Positions 47,307-55,924 of a DNA stretch of 64,000 bases are shown in pieces. Source of the DNA: an uncultured Porphyromonadaceae bacterium (GTDB taxonomy: Bacteria > Bacteroidota > Bacteroidia > Bacteroidales > Muribaculaceae); assembly GCA_946553045.1 (NCBI GenBank), contig CAMNRO010000008.1, forward strand, positions 1 through 64,000, in the 5' to 3' direction. The position numbers and the translations under genes are program-made. Every line of letters starts with the position of its first letter. Position 1 is the first letter of the stretch. Under the pieces are notes generated by a model. That model ran no database searches. It was not told where the DNA came from and saw only the letters and a program-made list of their open reading frames with translations.

Positions 47307-47345
47307 CGGGCGGCGCGCCCCCTTTGCGGCGTGCCGCCCGTTAAA
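47307..47345 (+). terminator. GC-rich hairpin terminator
   Basis: CGGGCGGCGCGCC ... GGCGTGCCGCCCG. Confidence 0.55.
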
Positions 47346-47356
47346 ACATTCACATT

Positions 47357-47755
47357 ATGGAACAAAGCGACCCCCGCTCTTCATCCGTCACCTCTGCTAT
47401 AGGAACCACCATATCACGATATATCAAGCTATTGCTGGAAGACACGCGCCTGAATGTAGCCGAAAAACTCACGCGCCTGCTATCGGCTCTCACGGTCTGC
47501 GCCCTCATACTGGTACTCGCGCTTGCCACGCTGCTGTTTATGTCGATTGCCGTGGGCATCGCTCTGGCCGACATCATGAACCCGATAATGGCATATGTGA
47601 TAGTAGGGTCGTTCTACGCCGTGCTCGCACTCGTGATATTCCTGTGCAAGACACCGCTTATTGTCAATCCCATCGCGCGCTTCATCAGCCGGCTGCTGAT
47701 TGAGGCTCCGGAAAATACCCAGATAGTTCATGATCAATCTTCCCCCGTATCCTAA
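47357..47755 (+). CDS. Phage holin superfamily III-like small membrane protein
   Basis: Two hydrophobic segments; YIKLLLEDTRLNVAEKLTRLLSALTVCALIL; follows ytxH genes. Confidence 0.65.
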   Translation: MEQSDPRSSSVTSAIGTTISRYIKLLLEDTRLNVAEKLTRLLSALTVCALILVLALATLLFMSIAVGIALADIMNPIMAYVIVGSFYAVLALVIFLCKTPLIVNPIARFISRLLIEAPENTQIVHDQSSPVS

Positions 47756-48011
47756 AGCTCCGGAAAACAACTGGAAAGGCCTCACTCTCGATGAGATACG
47801 CATGCGACGCGCCCTGGTGCAGGCTCGAATGGAAATTCAGAAATACAAACTCAACGGCCAGATTGAAAACATGCGCGAACGCACGCCTCTTTTCGGCGGC
47901 TCCTCCTCGTTATTCTCACGTATCACAGGCGCTCTGAGTTTTGCTGAATATGCATTCATGGCTGTGAGGCTTCTGAAGCTGGTCACACCAATTTTCCGCA
48001 AAAAGAAATAG
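47730..48011 (+). CDS. Hypothetical protein
   Basis: Translationally overlaps the preceding gene; INLPPYPKAPENNWKGLTLDEIRMRRALVQARMEIQKYKL. Confidence 0.6.
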   Translation: MINLPPYPKAPENNWKGLTLDEIRMRRALVQARMEIQKYKLNGQIENMRERTPLFGGSSSLFSRITGALSFAEYAFMAVRLLKLVTPIFRKKK

Positions 48012-48015
48012 CTTC

Positions 48016-49296
48016 ATGCACCAATCGATTATCACAATTATCACGGCGCTTCTTATCGCGCCGTCGCTGCTTTTCGCCTATAATCCCCGCCAGGACGTCG
48101 CTGAAAAACCGGCAAGAGCCGCAGGACACTATTTTGCATATCCCGAAGATGAGACAAGCCCGGAATACGGTGCCGCTCCCGATGGCTACGAGGCCTTCTA
48201 TCTGAGCCACTACGGCCGGCATGGCTCGCGCTACCTCACAACTGACGAAGGATATACCGGCATGATGAAAGTGCTCGACAAGGCAGCAGCCAACAATGCG
48301 CTTACGCCGCAGGGGCGCTATCTTCGCGCACAGCTCGACACCGTATATGCCGAAGCCCGAGGACGCGCCGGCGAGCTCTCGCCTCTGGGTCGCCGCCAGC
48401 ACCGCGGTATCGCTAAACGCATGGCGGCAGCCTACCCGGGCATTGTAGCCGACAATGCCGACATAACAGCCGCATCGACCGTCGTGATGCGTTGCGCACA
48501 CTCTATGTTCGCTTTCATCGAGGCGCTAAAAGAAATCAATCCATCGCTCGACATTCCCCGCGAATCTTCGATGCGACATATGGAATACCTCAACTATAGT
48601 TCGCCCGAATCAACCGAGCTGCGAAGCGCCCGTGGGCCCTACCGCAAAGCATGGAAGAAATTTCGCAAAGAGAAGGCCTACAGCAAGCGACTGATGAACA
48701 GCATATTCTCCGAGAAGAAATATGCAGCCGACAGTGTCGATGCTCTCAAATTCGCCGAAGACCTCTACTATCTTGCATCCGACATGCAGAGCGTGGATTG
48801 CGGCGTCAATCTCGCTCAATGGCTCACACCGGAAGAAATGTATGGCATCTGGCAGTTGTACAACTTCAAATTTTTTGCCCGCTACTCGTCGTATGCGCCT
48901 GCCAATGGTGCTTTTACCGACAATGCAAGGCCTATAGTAAAGGACATTATCGACAATGCAGACCGTTATATCGCTTCAGGCAAACATGGCGCGACACTGC
49001 GTTTCGGCCACGATATCAATGTAATGCCACTCACGGCGCTGATGAAAGTAGACGGATGCCACACAGACGAGACCGACCCTGCGAAACTTGCCGACAGTTT
49101 CGCGAACTACCGGGTGGTGCCGATGGCAGCCAATCTGCAGATGGTTTTCTTCCGCCCGACCAATGGCGAAGGCGATATTCTTGTAAGTCTATATCTCAAC
49201 GAGCGCGAAGCCACACTTCCGTTGAAAACTACAGACGGCAAATACTACCGCTGGAGCGAACTAAGGCCCTATCTTCAGTCACTAATCGAAAAATGA
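48016..49296 (+). CDS. Histidine phosphatase family protein (HP2, MINPP/phytase-like)
   Basis: Signal peptide; FYLSHYGRHGSRYLTTDEGY catalytic RHGSR; distal HD motif LRFGHDINVMPL. Confidence 0.85.
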   Translation: MHQSIITIITALLIAPSLLFAYNPRQDVAEKPARAAGHYFAYPEDETSPEYGAAPDGYEAFYLSHYGRHGSRYLTTDEGYTGMMKVLDKAAANNALTPQGRYLRAQLDTVYAEARGRAGELSPLGRRQHRGIAKRMAAAYPGIVADNADITAASTVVMRCAHSMFAFIEALKEINPSLDIPRESSMRHMEYLNYSSPESTELRSARGPYRKAWKKFRKEKAYSKRLMNSIFSEKKYAADSVDALKFAEDLYYLASDMQSVDCGVNLAQWLTPEEMYGIWQLYNFKFFARYSSYAPANGAFTDNARPIVKDIIDNADRYIASGKHGATLRFGHDINVMPLTALMKVDGCHTDETDPAKLADSFANYRVVPMAANLQMVFFRPTNGEGDILVSLYLNEREATLPLKTTDGKYYRWSELRPYLQSLIEK

Positions 49297-50015
49297 CAAC
49301 AGAACTGCCTCAAATTTTTGTGCTGCACGTACGCGAAGGCTATGAAGACCGCGCCGCGCACATCGATTCCATGATGGCACGTCTCGGACTGCCTTTCGAG
49401 TATATCCTCGATGGCGACAAGGCCGACCTTACGCCTGAAATCCTTGAACACTGGTTCGCCGGACCGATGAAATGTGTACAGGGAGCCACTTCGTGCGCCT
49501 TCAAGCATCTCATAGCCTGCCAGAAGATAGTTTCGCAAGGGCTGCCAGGCGCTCTTGTGCTTGAAGACGACATTGTGCTGTCGCCGAGACACGAAGAGGT
49601 GACAAAACACACCGTTGCCGAACTTCCGGCGGCCGAACCTGCCATAATATCGTATGAAGAAACCCGGCTGCGCTACGTACCTCGCAGCCGCCGGCGCAAA
49701 GGACAGTATCTTTATACCGGCGACCGCGACCGTTTTGCGGGAGCAATCTACATTAACGCTGCCGGAGCACGTGTGATACTCGAAGAAGCCGAAAAAAACG
49801 GTCTCGACTGCCCCATCGATATTTTCCACAGACGCCTGCTGGGTCAGGGCTCCCTCAAATACTATTGGAGCCACCCCTGCACGGCTGTGCAAGGGAGTTT
49901 CAACGGACTTTTCCGCACCGGCTTCGATGCCCGCAGGAGCACAAATAGCTCGGCCAAGGCCATGATATGGAAAGCCAAGCGTCTTTATCGCAAGCTACTA
50001 TACTTTTTTAGATGA
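49293..50015 (+). CDS. Glycosyltransferase family 25 (LPS biosynthesis type)
   Basis: Start placed at MTTELPQIFVLHVREGYEDRAAHID; GATSCAFKHLIACQKIVSQGLPGALVLEDDIVLS. Confidence 0.85.
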   Translation: MTTELPQIFVLHVREGYEDRAAHIDSMMARLGLPFEYILDGDKADLTPEILEHWFAGPMKCVQGATSCAFKHLIACQKIVSQGLPGALVLEDDIVLSPRHEEVTKHTVAELPAAEPAIISYEETRLRYVPRSRRRKGQYLYTGDRDRFAGAIYINAAGARVILEEAEKNGLDCPIDIFHRRLLGQGSLKYYWSHPCTAVQGSFNGLFRTGFDARRSTNSSAKAMIWKAKRLYRKLLYFFR

Positions 50016-50022
50016 TTTTTAG

Positions 50023-50030
50023 TAAATTTG
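50023..50030 (+). promoter_or_regulatory. Bacteroidales -7 promoter box (TAAATTTG)
   Basis: TAnnTTTG match 26 nt upstream of ATG 50057. Confidence 0.5.
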
Positions 50031-50056
50031 CAATCAGAATAACAAAACTCAATCTT

Positions 50057-52120
50057 ATGCATAAATTAGCAATGACAGCGAGCGCACTGCTGCTGGCGGC
50101 CACAGCCTCTACTGCCGGCAACCGCTTCAACATCGACGTCCTCGAACAACTCGGACGTGTCAGCGCACCCTGCGTGTCTCCCGACGGAAAAACAGTGCTC
50201 TTCGGCGTTTCCTACGAGAATCTGGCCGAAAACAACTCCAACAACGACCTTTACCTCGTCACTATCGGCAGCGAGAACTCTCCTGTCAAAATCACCGACA
50301 CCCCCAAGAGCGAAAGCTCTGCCGTATGGATTGCCGGCGGCGACAAAATAGCGTTTATATACCCCGACTCCGACGGCAACGCCCAGATGTGGACCATGAA
50401 TCCCGACGGCACCGACCGCGTCCAGGCCTCGGAGCACCCCGGAGGCATATCAGGCTTCCTGCTCTCGCCCGACGAGACCCGGGTTGTCGTTATCGGCAAT
50501 GTCAAATATGCCCGCAGCGCAGGCGACCTCTACCCCGACCTGCCCAAAGCTACAGGCCGCGTCGTCGACGACCTTATGTACAAGCACTGGGATGAATGGG
50601 TGACAGAAATACCCCATCCTTTCGTCGGCAAATTCGACGGACAGAAAGTGAGCGAACTCAAAGACATCATGGCCGACGAGCCTTTCGAAGCACCGATGAA
50701 GCCATTTGGAGGCGTCGAATCATTTGCATGGCACCCCAACGGCGAACTGCTCGTGTATGTATCGCGCAAAAAAACAGGCCTGGAATATGCCATATCGACC
50801 AACTCTGACCTCTACATCTACAATGTGACTTCGGGCGAAACAAAAAACCTCACTGAAGGAATGATGGGCTACGACACTATGCCGGCCTTCTCTCCCGACG
50901 GCAACTACCTCGCTTGGCTCAGCATGGAGCATGACGGCTGCGAGAGCGACCGCAACCGTCTCTTTATCCTCGACTGCAAGACCGCCGAAAAATATGAACT
51001 CCCCGGCGACTGGGATTACTCCATCGACGAATTTGCCTGGGCTCCCGACAGCAAATCGATTACATTCATTGCTCCCAAAGACGGTGTTATTCCCGTATTC
51101 CAGGTTGCGATGAAGAAGGGCGCATCTCCTGTTCAACTGGTCGACGAGCAGGCCGATTTTACCTCGCTTCAGGTGACGAAAGATTACATTGTAACCATGA
51201 TGCACTCCATGCTCCGTCCCAACGAAGTCATGACCATAGCCCGCAAACCCAAGGGCCGTGCCTCTGCCCTGAGGGAACTGACCGACATCAACGGCGAAAT
51301 CTTTGCCGGCCTCGACATGCCCTACGTAGAAAAGCGCATGGTGCCCACCACCGATGGCAAGCTGATGACTACCTGGGTTGTATATCCGCCCAAATTCGAC
51401 AAAACGAAGAAATATCCTGCTCTGCTCTACTGCCAGGGCGGCCCTCAGTCGCCTGTAAGCCAGTTCTGGAGCTATCGCTGGAATCTCGCTCTGATGGCAG
51501 CGGAAGGATATGTGGTAATCGCACCCAACCGTCGCGGTCTTCCCGGATTCGGTTCTGAATGGAACGCCCAGATTTCCAAAGACTATCCCGGCCAGAACAT
51601 GAAAGACTATCTCGCTGCCGTCGACGACATGAAGCGCGAAAGCTATATCGACCCGACACGTATCGGTGCCACCGGTGCCAGCTACGGCGGTTTCTCGGTT
51701 TACTATCTTGCCGGACACCACGAAGGACGCTTCGCAGCCCTTCTGGCCCACGCTGGTATCTTCAATATGGAAGCCCAATACCTCGAAACCGAAGAAATGT
51801 GGTTCGCCAACTGGGACATGGGCGGTGCATACTGGGAGAAAGACAATGCTGCCGCACAGCGCACATTCGCCAACTCGCCCCACCGCTTCGTTGACCGCTG
51901 GGATACACCTATCATGATTTCGCATGGCGAATTCGACTACCGCATTCTGGCCTCGCAGGGCATGGCGGCTTTCAACGCAGCCAAACTGCGCGGCATACCC
52001 GCCGAAATGGTAGTGTTCCCTGACGAGAACCACTGGATTCTGAAACCGCAGAACGCCGTACTGTGGCAGCGTCTCTTCTTCCGCTGGTTCGACAAATGGC
52101 TCAAGCCTGAGAAGAACTGA
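50057..52120 (+). CDS. S9 family peptidase (prolyl oligopeptidase/acylaminoacyl peptidase type)
   Basis: Signal peptide; WD40-like propeller; GATGASYGGFSVYYLAGHH (GxSxGG); HGEFDYRI; ENHWI. Confidence 0.93.
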   Translation: MHKLAMTASALLLAATASTAGNRFNIDVLEQLGRVSAPCVSPDGKTVLFGVSYENLAENNSNNDLYLVTIGSENSPVKITDTPKSESSAVWIAGGDKIAFIYPDSDGNAQMWTMNPDGTDRVQASEHPGGISGFLLSPDETRVVVIGNVKYARSAGDLYPDLPKATGRVVDDLMYKHWDEWVTEIPHPFVGKFDGQKVSELKDIMADEPFEAPMKPFGGVESFAWHPNGELLVYVSRKKTGLEYAISTNSDLYIYNVTSGETKNLTEGMMGYDTMPAFSPDGNYLAWLSMEHDGCESDRNRLFILDCKTAEKYELPGDWDYSIDEFAWAPDSKSITFIAPKDGVIPVFQVAMKKGASPVQLVDEQADFTSLQVTKDYIVTMMHSMLRPNEVMTIARKPKGRASALRELTDINGEIFAGLDMPYVEKRMVPTTDGKLMTTWVVYPPKFDKTKKYPALLYCQGGPQSPVSQFWSYRWNLALMAAEGYVVIAPNRRGLPGFGSEWNAQISKDYPGQNMKDYLAAVDDMKRESYIDPTRIGATGASYGGFSVYYLAGHHEGRFAALLAHAGIFNMEAQYLETEEMWFANWDMGGAYWEKDNAAAQRTFANSPHRFVDRWDTPIMISHGEFDYRILASQGMAAFNAAKLRGIPAEMVVFPDENHWILKPQNAVLWQRLFFRWFDKWLKPEKN

Positions 52121-52133
52121 TACCCACAGGTCG

Positions 52134-52202
52134 ATAAAGTTTAAAAAGTCAAACGAGCTAAGACAAGGGTTATTTCTCTTAGCTTCAAGCCATAAACTTT
52201 AT
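52134..52202 (+). promoter_or_regulatory. Nested inverted repeat in the intergenic/leader region
   Basis: Outer arms ATAAAGTTTA / TAAACTTTAT (52134-52143, 52193-52202); inner arms AGCTAAGA / TCTTAGCT (52156-52163, 52177-52184). Confidence 0.6.
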
Positions 52203-52225
52203 AAACCAATTACCTGCAGACTAAA

Positions 52226-52759
52226 ATGTCGAAGGCTCAACTGAAGAAAGAACTTGTTCACCTCGACCAGGACCAACTGGTCGAGGTGATTCTCAATGCC
52301 TACTCCTCGTCGAAGGAAGCCAAAGACTATTTCGAGTTCTTTCTCAACCCCGATGCCGACGCTCTCCTTGATAAAAAAGTCGACATCATAGCCAAAGAGC
52401 TCACCCGCTCCAAACGAGGCCATTCCAAAGCCCGAATCAGTGCGATACGCAAGGCTATCAAAGATTTCGCAGCATATGGAGTCGGCGATGAATATGTCTA
52501 CAAACTCACTTACCGTGCAATCCGCATGATTGTAGGCATGGAGCATTATTATTACTACCCCGATGCATTGAACAAAGGCGTTATCGGCCTTGCCTCCGAT
52601 TTCATTGTGCTGGCCGACAAACTCGAATGCATCAGCGACGCAATGACGCTGCTCGACCGGCTTGAGACCGAAAATATCGGGCGCCAGGCATTCCGCGCAA
52701 AAGTCATATACGCCGCACGCCAGACCGTTAAAGAAATTTCATCAACAAACCAAATATGA
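52226..52759 (+). CDS. DUF6155 family protein
   Basis: 177 aa; MSKAQLKKELVHLDQDQLVEVILNAY..KEAKDYFEFFLNP. Confidence 0.75.
   Translation: MSKAQLKKELVHLDQDQLVEVILNAYSSSKEAKDYFEFFLNPDADALLDKKVDIIAKELTRSKRGHSKARISAIRKAIKDFAAYGVGDEYVYKLTYRAIRMIVGMEHYYYYPDALNKGVIGLASDFIVLADKLECISDAMTLLDRLETENIGRQAFRAKVIYAARQTVKEISSTNQI
52258..52289 (+). promoter_or_regulatory. Perfect 13-bp inverted repeat just inside the DUF6155 CDS
   Basis: TCACCTCGACCAG GACCAA CTGGTCGAGGTGA. Confidence 0.65.
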
Positions 52760-53490
52760 AAAGTATCATTACCGCAGTTGCCGCACTCATGCTTGCCTGC
52801 ACTGCTTCAGCACAGTATGCTCCGACAAAAGAAGGCATGGCGCTCAATTACAAACAGACCGTCCAGACAGAAAACGGAGAAACCGTAATTAACAGCACCG
52901 ACACTATCAAAAGCATTACAACAGCAGACGGCAAAACAACTGTACGAATTAAATCGTGCGTACACCCCGACAATGCTCTTGCTGACGATATTGTCATGTA
53001 CTCGTATGCGACATACACAACGCCCGACGAACCGACAACCATCATGATGATGATGGGCGAAGACTTCAAATCGTTTATCTTGAACATGATAAAGATGAGC
53101 ATGGAGCAAGCCGGGCAATACAACGAAAGCCAGTTCAAAGAGGTAGAAAACAACTCCAAAGCCAAAGGTGAGCTGTCGCTTGTGCTCAATCCGAAGGGCG
53201 CTGTCGGCGATAAGATTCCCAACTCGCGCCTTCGTCTCGACATAGGCATGCAGGCCGCCACGATGTTTGTGTCGAACGGCGCTATTGCCGGTTATGAATC
53301 TGTGACAGTTCCCGCAGGCACATTCGACAACTGCATAAAGGTGACCTACGAAAAACGCGAAAACTCGCCTCAGGGCAGCAACAAAAGCTACGTCACCGCC
53401 TGGTATGCACCCGAAATCGGCCTCGTAAAAGAGCAGGAAGCCGACAAAAAAGGCAATATCCAGTCAAGCCAGGAACTCATCAGTTTTTAG
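52756..53490 (+). CDS. Secreted hypothetical protein (TapB/DUF3108-like)
   Basis: Signal peptide MKSIITAVAALMLACTASAQ; GYESVTVPAGTFDNCIKVTYE; WYAPEIGLVKEQE. Confidence 0.7.
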   Translation: MKSIITAVAALMLACTASAQYAPTKEGMALNYKQTVQTENGETVINSTDTIKSITTADGKTTVRIKSCVHPDNALADDIVMYSYATYTTPDEPTTIMMMMGEDFKSFILNMIKMSMEQAGQYNESQFKEVENNSKAKGELSLVLNPKGAVGDKIPNSRLRLDIGMQAATMFVSNGAIAGYESVTVPAGTFDNCIKVTYEKRENSPQGSNKSYVTAWYAPEIGLVKEQEADKKGNIQSSQELISF

Positions 53491-53532
53491 TAGATTAGGA
53501 AATTAAGATATTAGCTTAAATGGAACGGACAG

Positions 53533-53802
53533 ATGTGTATCGTCGGCATCCCTTCGGCAAAAGATATGCCGCAGATTTCCATGCGGTCGTTTATCGGCAT
53601 GGCTAATCGCCGCTTGTTCGGTTCTCGTATCGGCAGCATAGGTGAAACACAAGAGATGATGGATTACTCCGTGAAGCATGGTCTGTATCCCGATGTGGAG
53701 ATAATAAAAGCCGATGCAGATGCCATTACCGAAGCCTACGAAAAAGTAAAAAACGGGGAGGTCAAATTCCGCTATGTCATAGACATGAAAACGATTAAGT
53801 AA
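53533..53802 (+). pseudogene. C-terminal remnant of zinc-type alcohol dehydrogenase
   Basis: MCIVGIPSAKDMPQISMRSFIGMANRRLFGSRIGSIGETQEMMDYSVKHGLYPDVEIIKADADAITEAYEKVKNGEVKFRYVIDM resembles only the C-terminal part of MDR alcohol dehydrogenases; no catalytic domain upstream. Confidence 0.75.
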
Positions 53803-53824
53803 ACATTGTAAATATGTTTCTAAA

Positions 53825-54718
53825 TCAATATGTCTTGGAGCAACTGAAACGACTCAGTTGCTTCAAGACAGTTGTGCTATTCTCAGCAAATGATATTGTC
53901 TGACTACTAATTTCATCCGCACTTTGAGGATAACTTTGATTTACTCGAATGAGTGTGGCATTCGGATTTGTATATGTTATTCGCTCGAATGGGAAACGAA
54001 TAATTGTCGGCGTATTGAAGCCAACGCCAAATTCAAGAAGTACAAGTCTGGATTTTTTATTGTTATCAACGAAAGAACAATATCTTTCCATCATATCATG
54101 CCAGTCGGAATTCTCTACAAAATGACTGTTGACCCTGATGTGAACATCCATTCTGCCACCGCATACAGGACAGCGGGGAACAAATTGTGAATCGACTGTG
54201 AAATCTTTTGCATTGGCATTTATGGCAATGACTGTCTCGCTGTTGTCATATAAAGTATCGTGGCAACCGGCGGCACATTGCATAAGACCGTAATCTCCCT
54301 GTACTTCAAATATACGGTTCTTATCAAACCCGGCTTTGCGAAACTGGGCATCAACATTTGTGGTGATGACAAAATAGTTTTTATTACCTACAAGCTCAAG
54401 CAGTTTTCTGTATAGAGGCATTGCACCGGGACGGTAGCGGATGAAGTCAATATGCCGAGCCCAACGCGTCCATCGCTCCTCCTCGGTAGCAAACTCATGA
54501 AAAGCAGATGTATAAAGGTCGGGGAAACCATAATGCTCTATGTAGTCTGCAAACTCACACTTAAATTTCGGTCCGGAATACTGCAATCCGGCAGCAGCAG
54601 ACAGCCCTGCACCTGCTCCTATAAGTACAGCATCTGCATTGTTGATAGTTTGCGATGCGCGTTCAATCCGTTCTGAGAAGTTCTGAGTAAATTTGTTGGT
54701 CTTTATCTTTGAAAACAT
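53825..54718 (-). CDS. Class M sirtuin (SirTM)-like protein ADP-ribosyltransferase/deacylase
   Basis: VLIGAGAGLSAAAGLQYSG; ITTNVDAQFRKAGFDKNRIFEVQGDYGLMQC (Gln in place of the catalytic His); Zn-binding CAAGC and CPVCGG; adjacent macrodomain gene. Confidence 0.87.
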   Translation of the reverse strand: MFSKIKTNKFTQNFSERIERASQTINNADAVLIGAGAGLSAAAGLQYSGPKFKCEFADYIEHYGFPDLYTSAFHEFATEEERWTRWARHIDFIRYRPGAMPLYRKLLELVGNKNYFVITTNVDAQFRKAGFDKNRIFEVQGDYGLMQCAAGCHDTLYDNSETVIAINANAKDFTVDSQFVPRCPVCGGRMDVHIRVNSHFVENSDWHDMMERYCSFVDNNKKSRLVLLEFGVGFNTPTIIRFPFERITYTNPNATLIRVNQSYPQSADEISSQTISFAENSTTVLKQLSRFSCSKTY

Positions 54719-55448
54719 TGAATATCACTTTCTTTATTGTTGAATCAGGATGCTCGGCGAAATATTCCTCAACTGTTCGGACTGCAATTTCAGCAGCTTC
54801 AATATTTGGAAAATGAAACTCGCCTGTGGATATGCAGCAAAAGGCAATTGATGTCAACCGGTATTCTTGGGCAGCGTCAAGACAACTACGGTAACATGAG
54901 GAAAGCAGACGGATTTCTTCAGATGTAGGGATGGCGCCATAAACAATAGGCCCGACGGTATGTATCACATATTTGGCAGGTAGGTTGAATCCTGGCGTCA
55001 CGATTGCAGTTCCCGTCACTTGCGGAGTCCCTTTCCTGCTCATTATCTTATTGCAGGCGAGTCGGAGTTGAATGCCTGCGGCAGAATGAATGGCATTGTC
55101 AATGCAGCCGTGTAAAGGGACAAAGCATCCAAGCATCCGTGAGTTTGCGGCGTTGACTATACCATCAACCTTGAGCCTGGTTATGTCACCTTGCCAGAGA
55201 ACATATCTTCCACGGCAAGGCAACTTATCGTATTCTACTATGCCTTTTGCCTGCAACTGGCATTGCAATTCCTCATCCTGAACAACGATAAAATTCTTGG
55301 ATATCGACTTCGGATGGCGTAAATTCATCAAAGCACGCATCAGCCTGCGTTTGCCTACAATGGAGGCAGGAACAGAAATCCCGGAATACTCATCGTTTTC
55401 TTTCAGCAGAATATCAATCAGATAATCGAGCCTTTTTGTTTGTGTCAT
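54663..55448 (-). CDS. Zn-dependent macrodomain, protein-ADP-ribose hydrolase
   Basis: GDITRLKVDGIVNAANSRMLGCFVPLHGCIDNAIHSAAGIQLR; GTAIVTPGFNLPAKYVIHTVGPIV; ISTGEFHFPNIEAAEIA. Confidence 0.9.
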   Translation of the reverse strand: MTQTKRLDYLIDILLKENDEYSGISVPASIVGKRRLMRALMNLRHPKSISKNFIVVQDEELQCQLQAKGIVEYDKLPCRGRYVLWQGDITRLKVDGIVNAANSRMLGCFVPLHGCIDNAIHSAAGIQLRLACNKIMSRKGTPQVTGTAIVTPGFNLPAKYVIHTVGPIVYGAIPTSEEIRLLSSCYRSCLDAAQEYRLTSIAFCCISTGEFHFPNIEAAEIAVRTVEEYFAEHPDSTIKKVIFNVFKDKDQQIYSELLRTD

Positions 55449-55846
55449 AAGGTATATCGTTCTATTCTCGGCGGGCGCGGAGTCAGGTCATAGTATTCTA
55501 CAAACTTCACATCCATGCGACCATATACGAGCGAATCAAATGTCGGGTATAAGTCGGGTAAAATCTGATTTTCTGCATAAATTTGTTTCTGAGTATCCTC
55601 AGAAACATCAAATGCAATCTCTCCAGCCATTCTAACCTGAATGTTATCCTTATAAGCCAAAATCTCGACTGCCGGATTATGTTTCAGTTGAGAATATACC
55701 CCCTTTTTGGGCGAGGTCGCGAAATAAAGCGAAGTACCGTCAATCTTCATGACCTGGAATATACGGATACTTGGACGTCCGTCGCTCACTGTTGCAAATG
55801 CAACCTCTTTGTTACTTTTGAGAAAATCGAATGCTTCTGTAATCAT
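55445..55846 (-). CDS. Pyridoxamine 5'-phosphate oxidase family (FMN-binding split barrel) protein
   Basis: KEVAFATVSDGRPSIRIFQVMKIDGTSLYFATSPKKGVYSQLKHNPAVEILAY; stop overlaps the macrodomain start. Confidence 0.85.
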   Translation of the reverse strand: MITEAFDFLKSNKEVAFATVSDGRPSIRIFQVMKIDGTSLYFATSPKKGVYSQLKHNPAVEILAYKDNIQVRMAGEIAFDVSEDTQKQIYAENQILPDLYPTFDSLVYGRMDVKFVEYYDLTPRPPRIERYTL

Positions 55847-55924
55847 AGTCCTTTCTGTTTTTTAATGAATCCCCGCCGGATTTTATCGCCGACGGGGATT
55901 GTGGTATCTTTCAGACTGTAACGC

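Noticed and set aside
47357-47755. Prophage remnant suggested by the holin-like protein
   Set aside because: No other phage genes nearby; this small membrane protein type is common next to ytxH genes in normal chromosomes.
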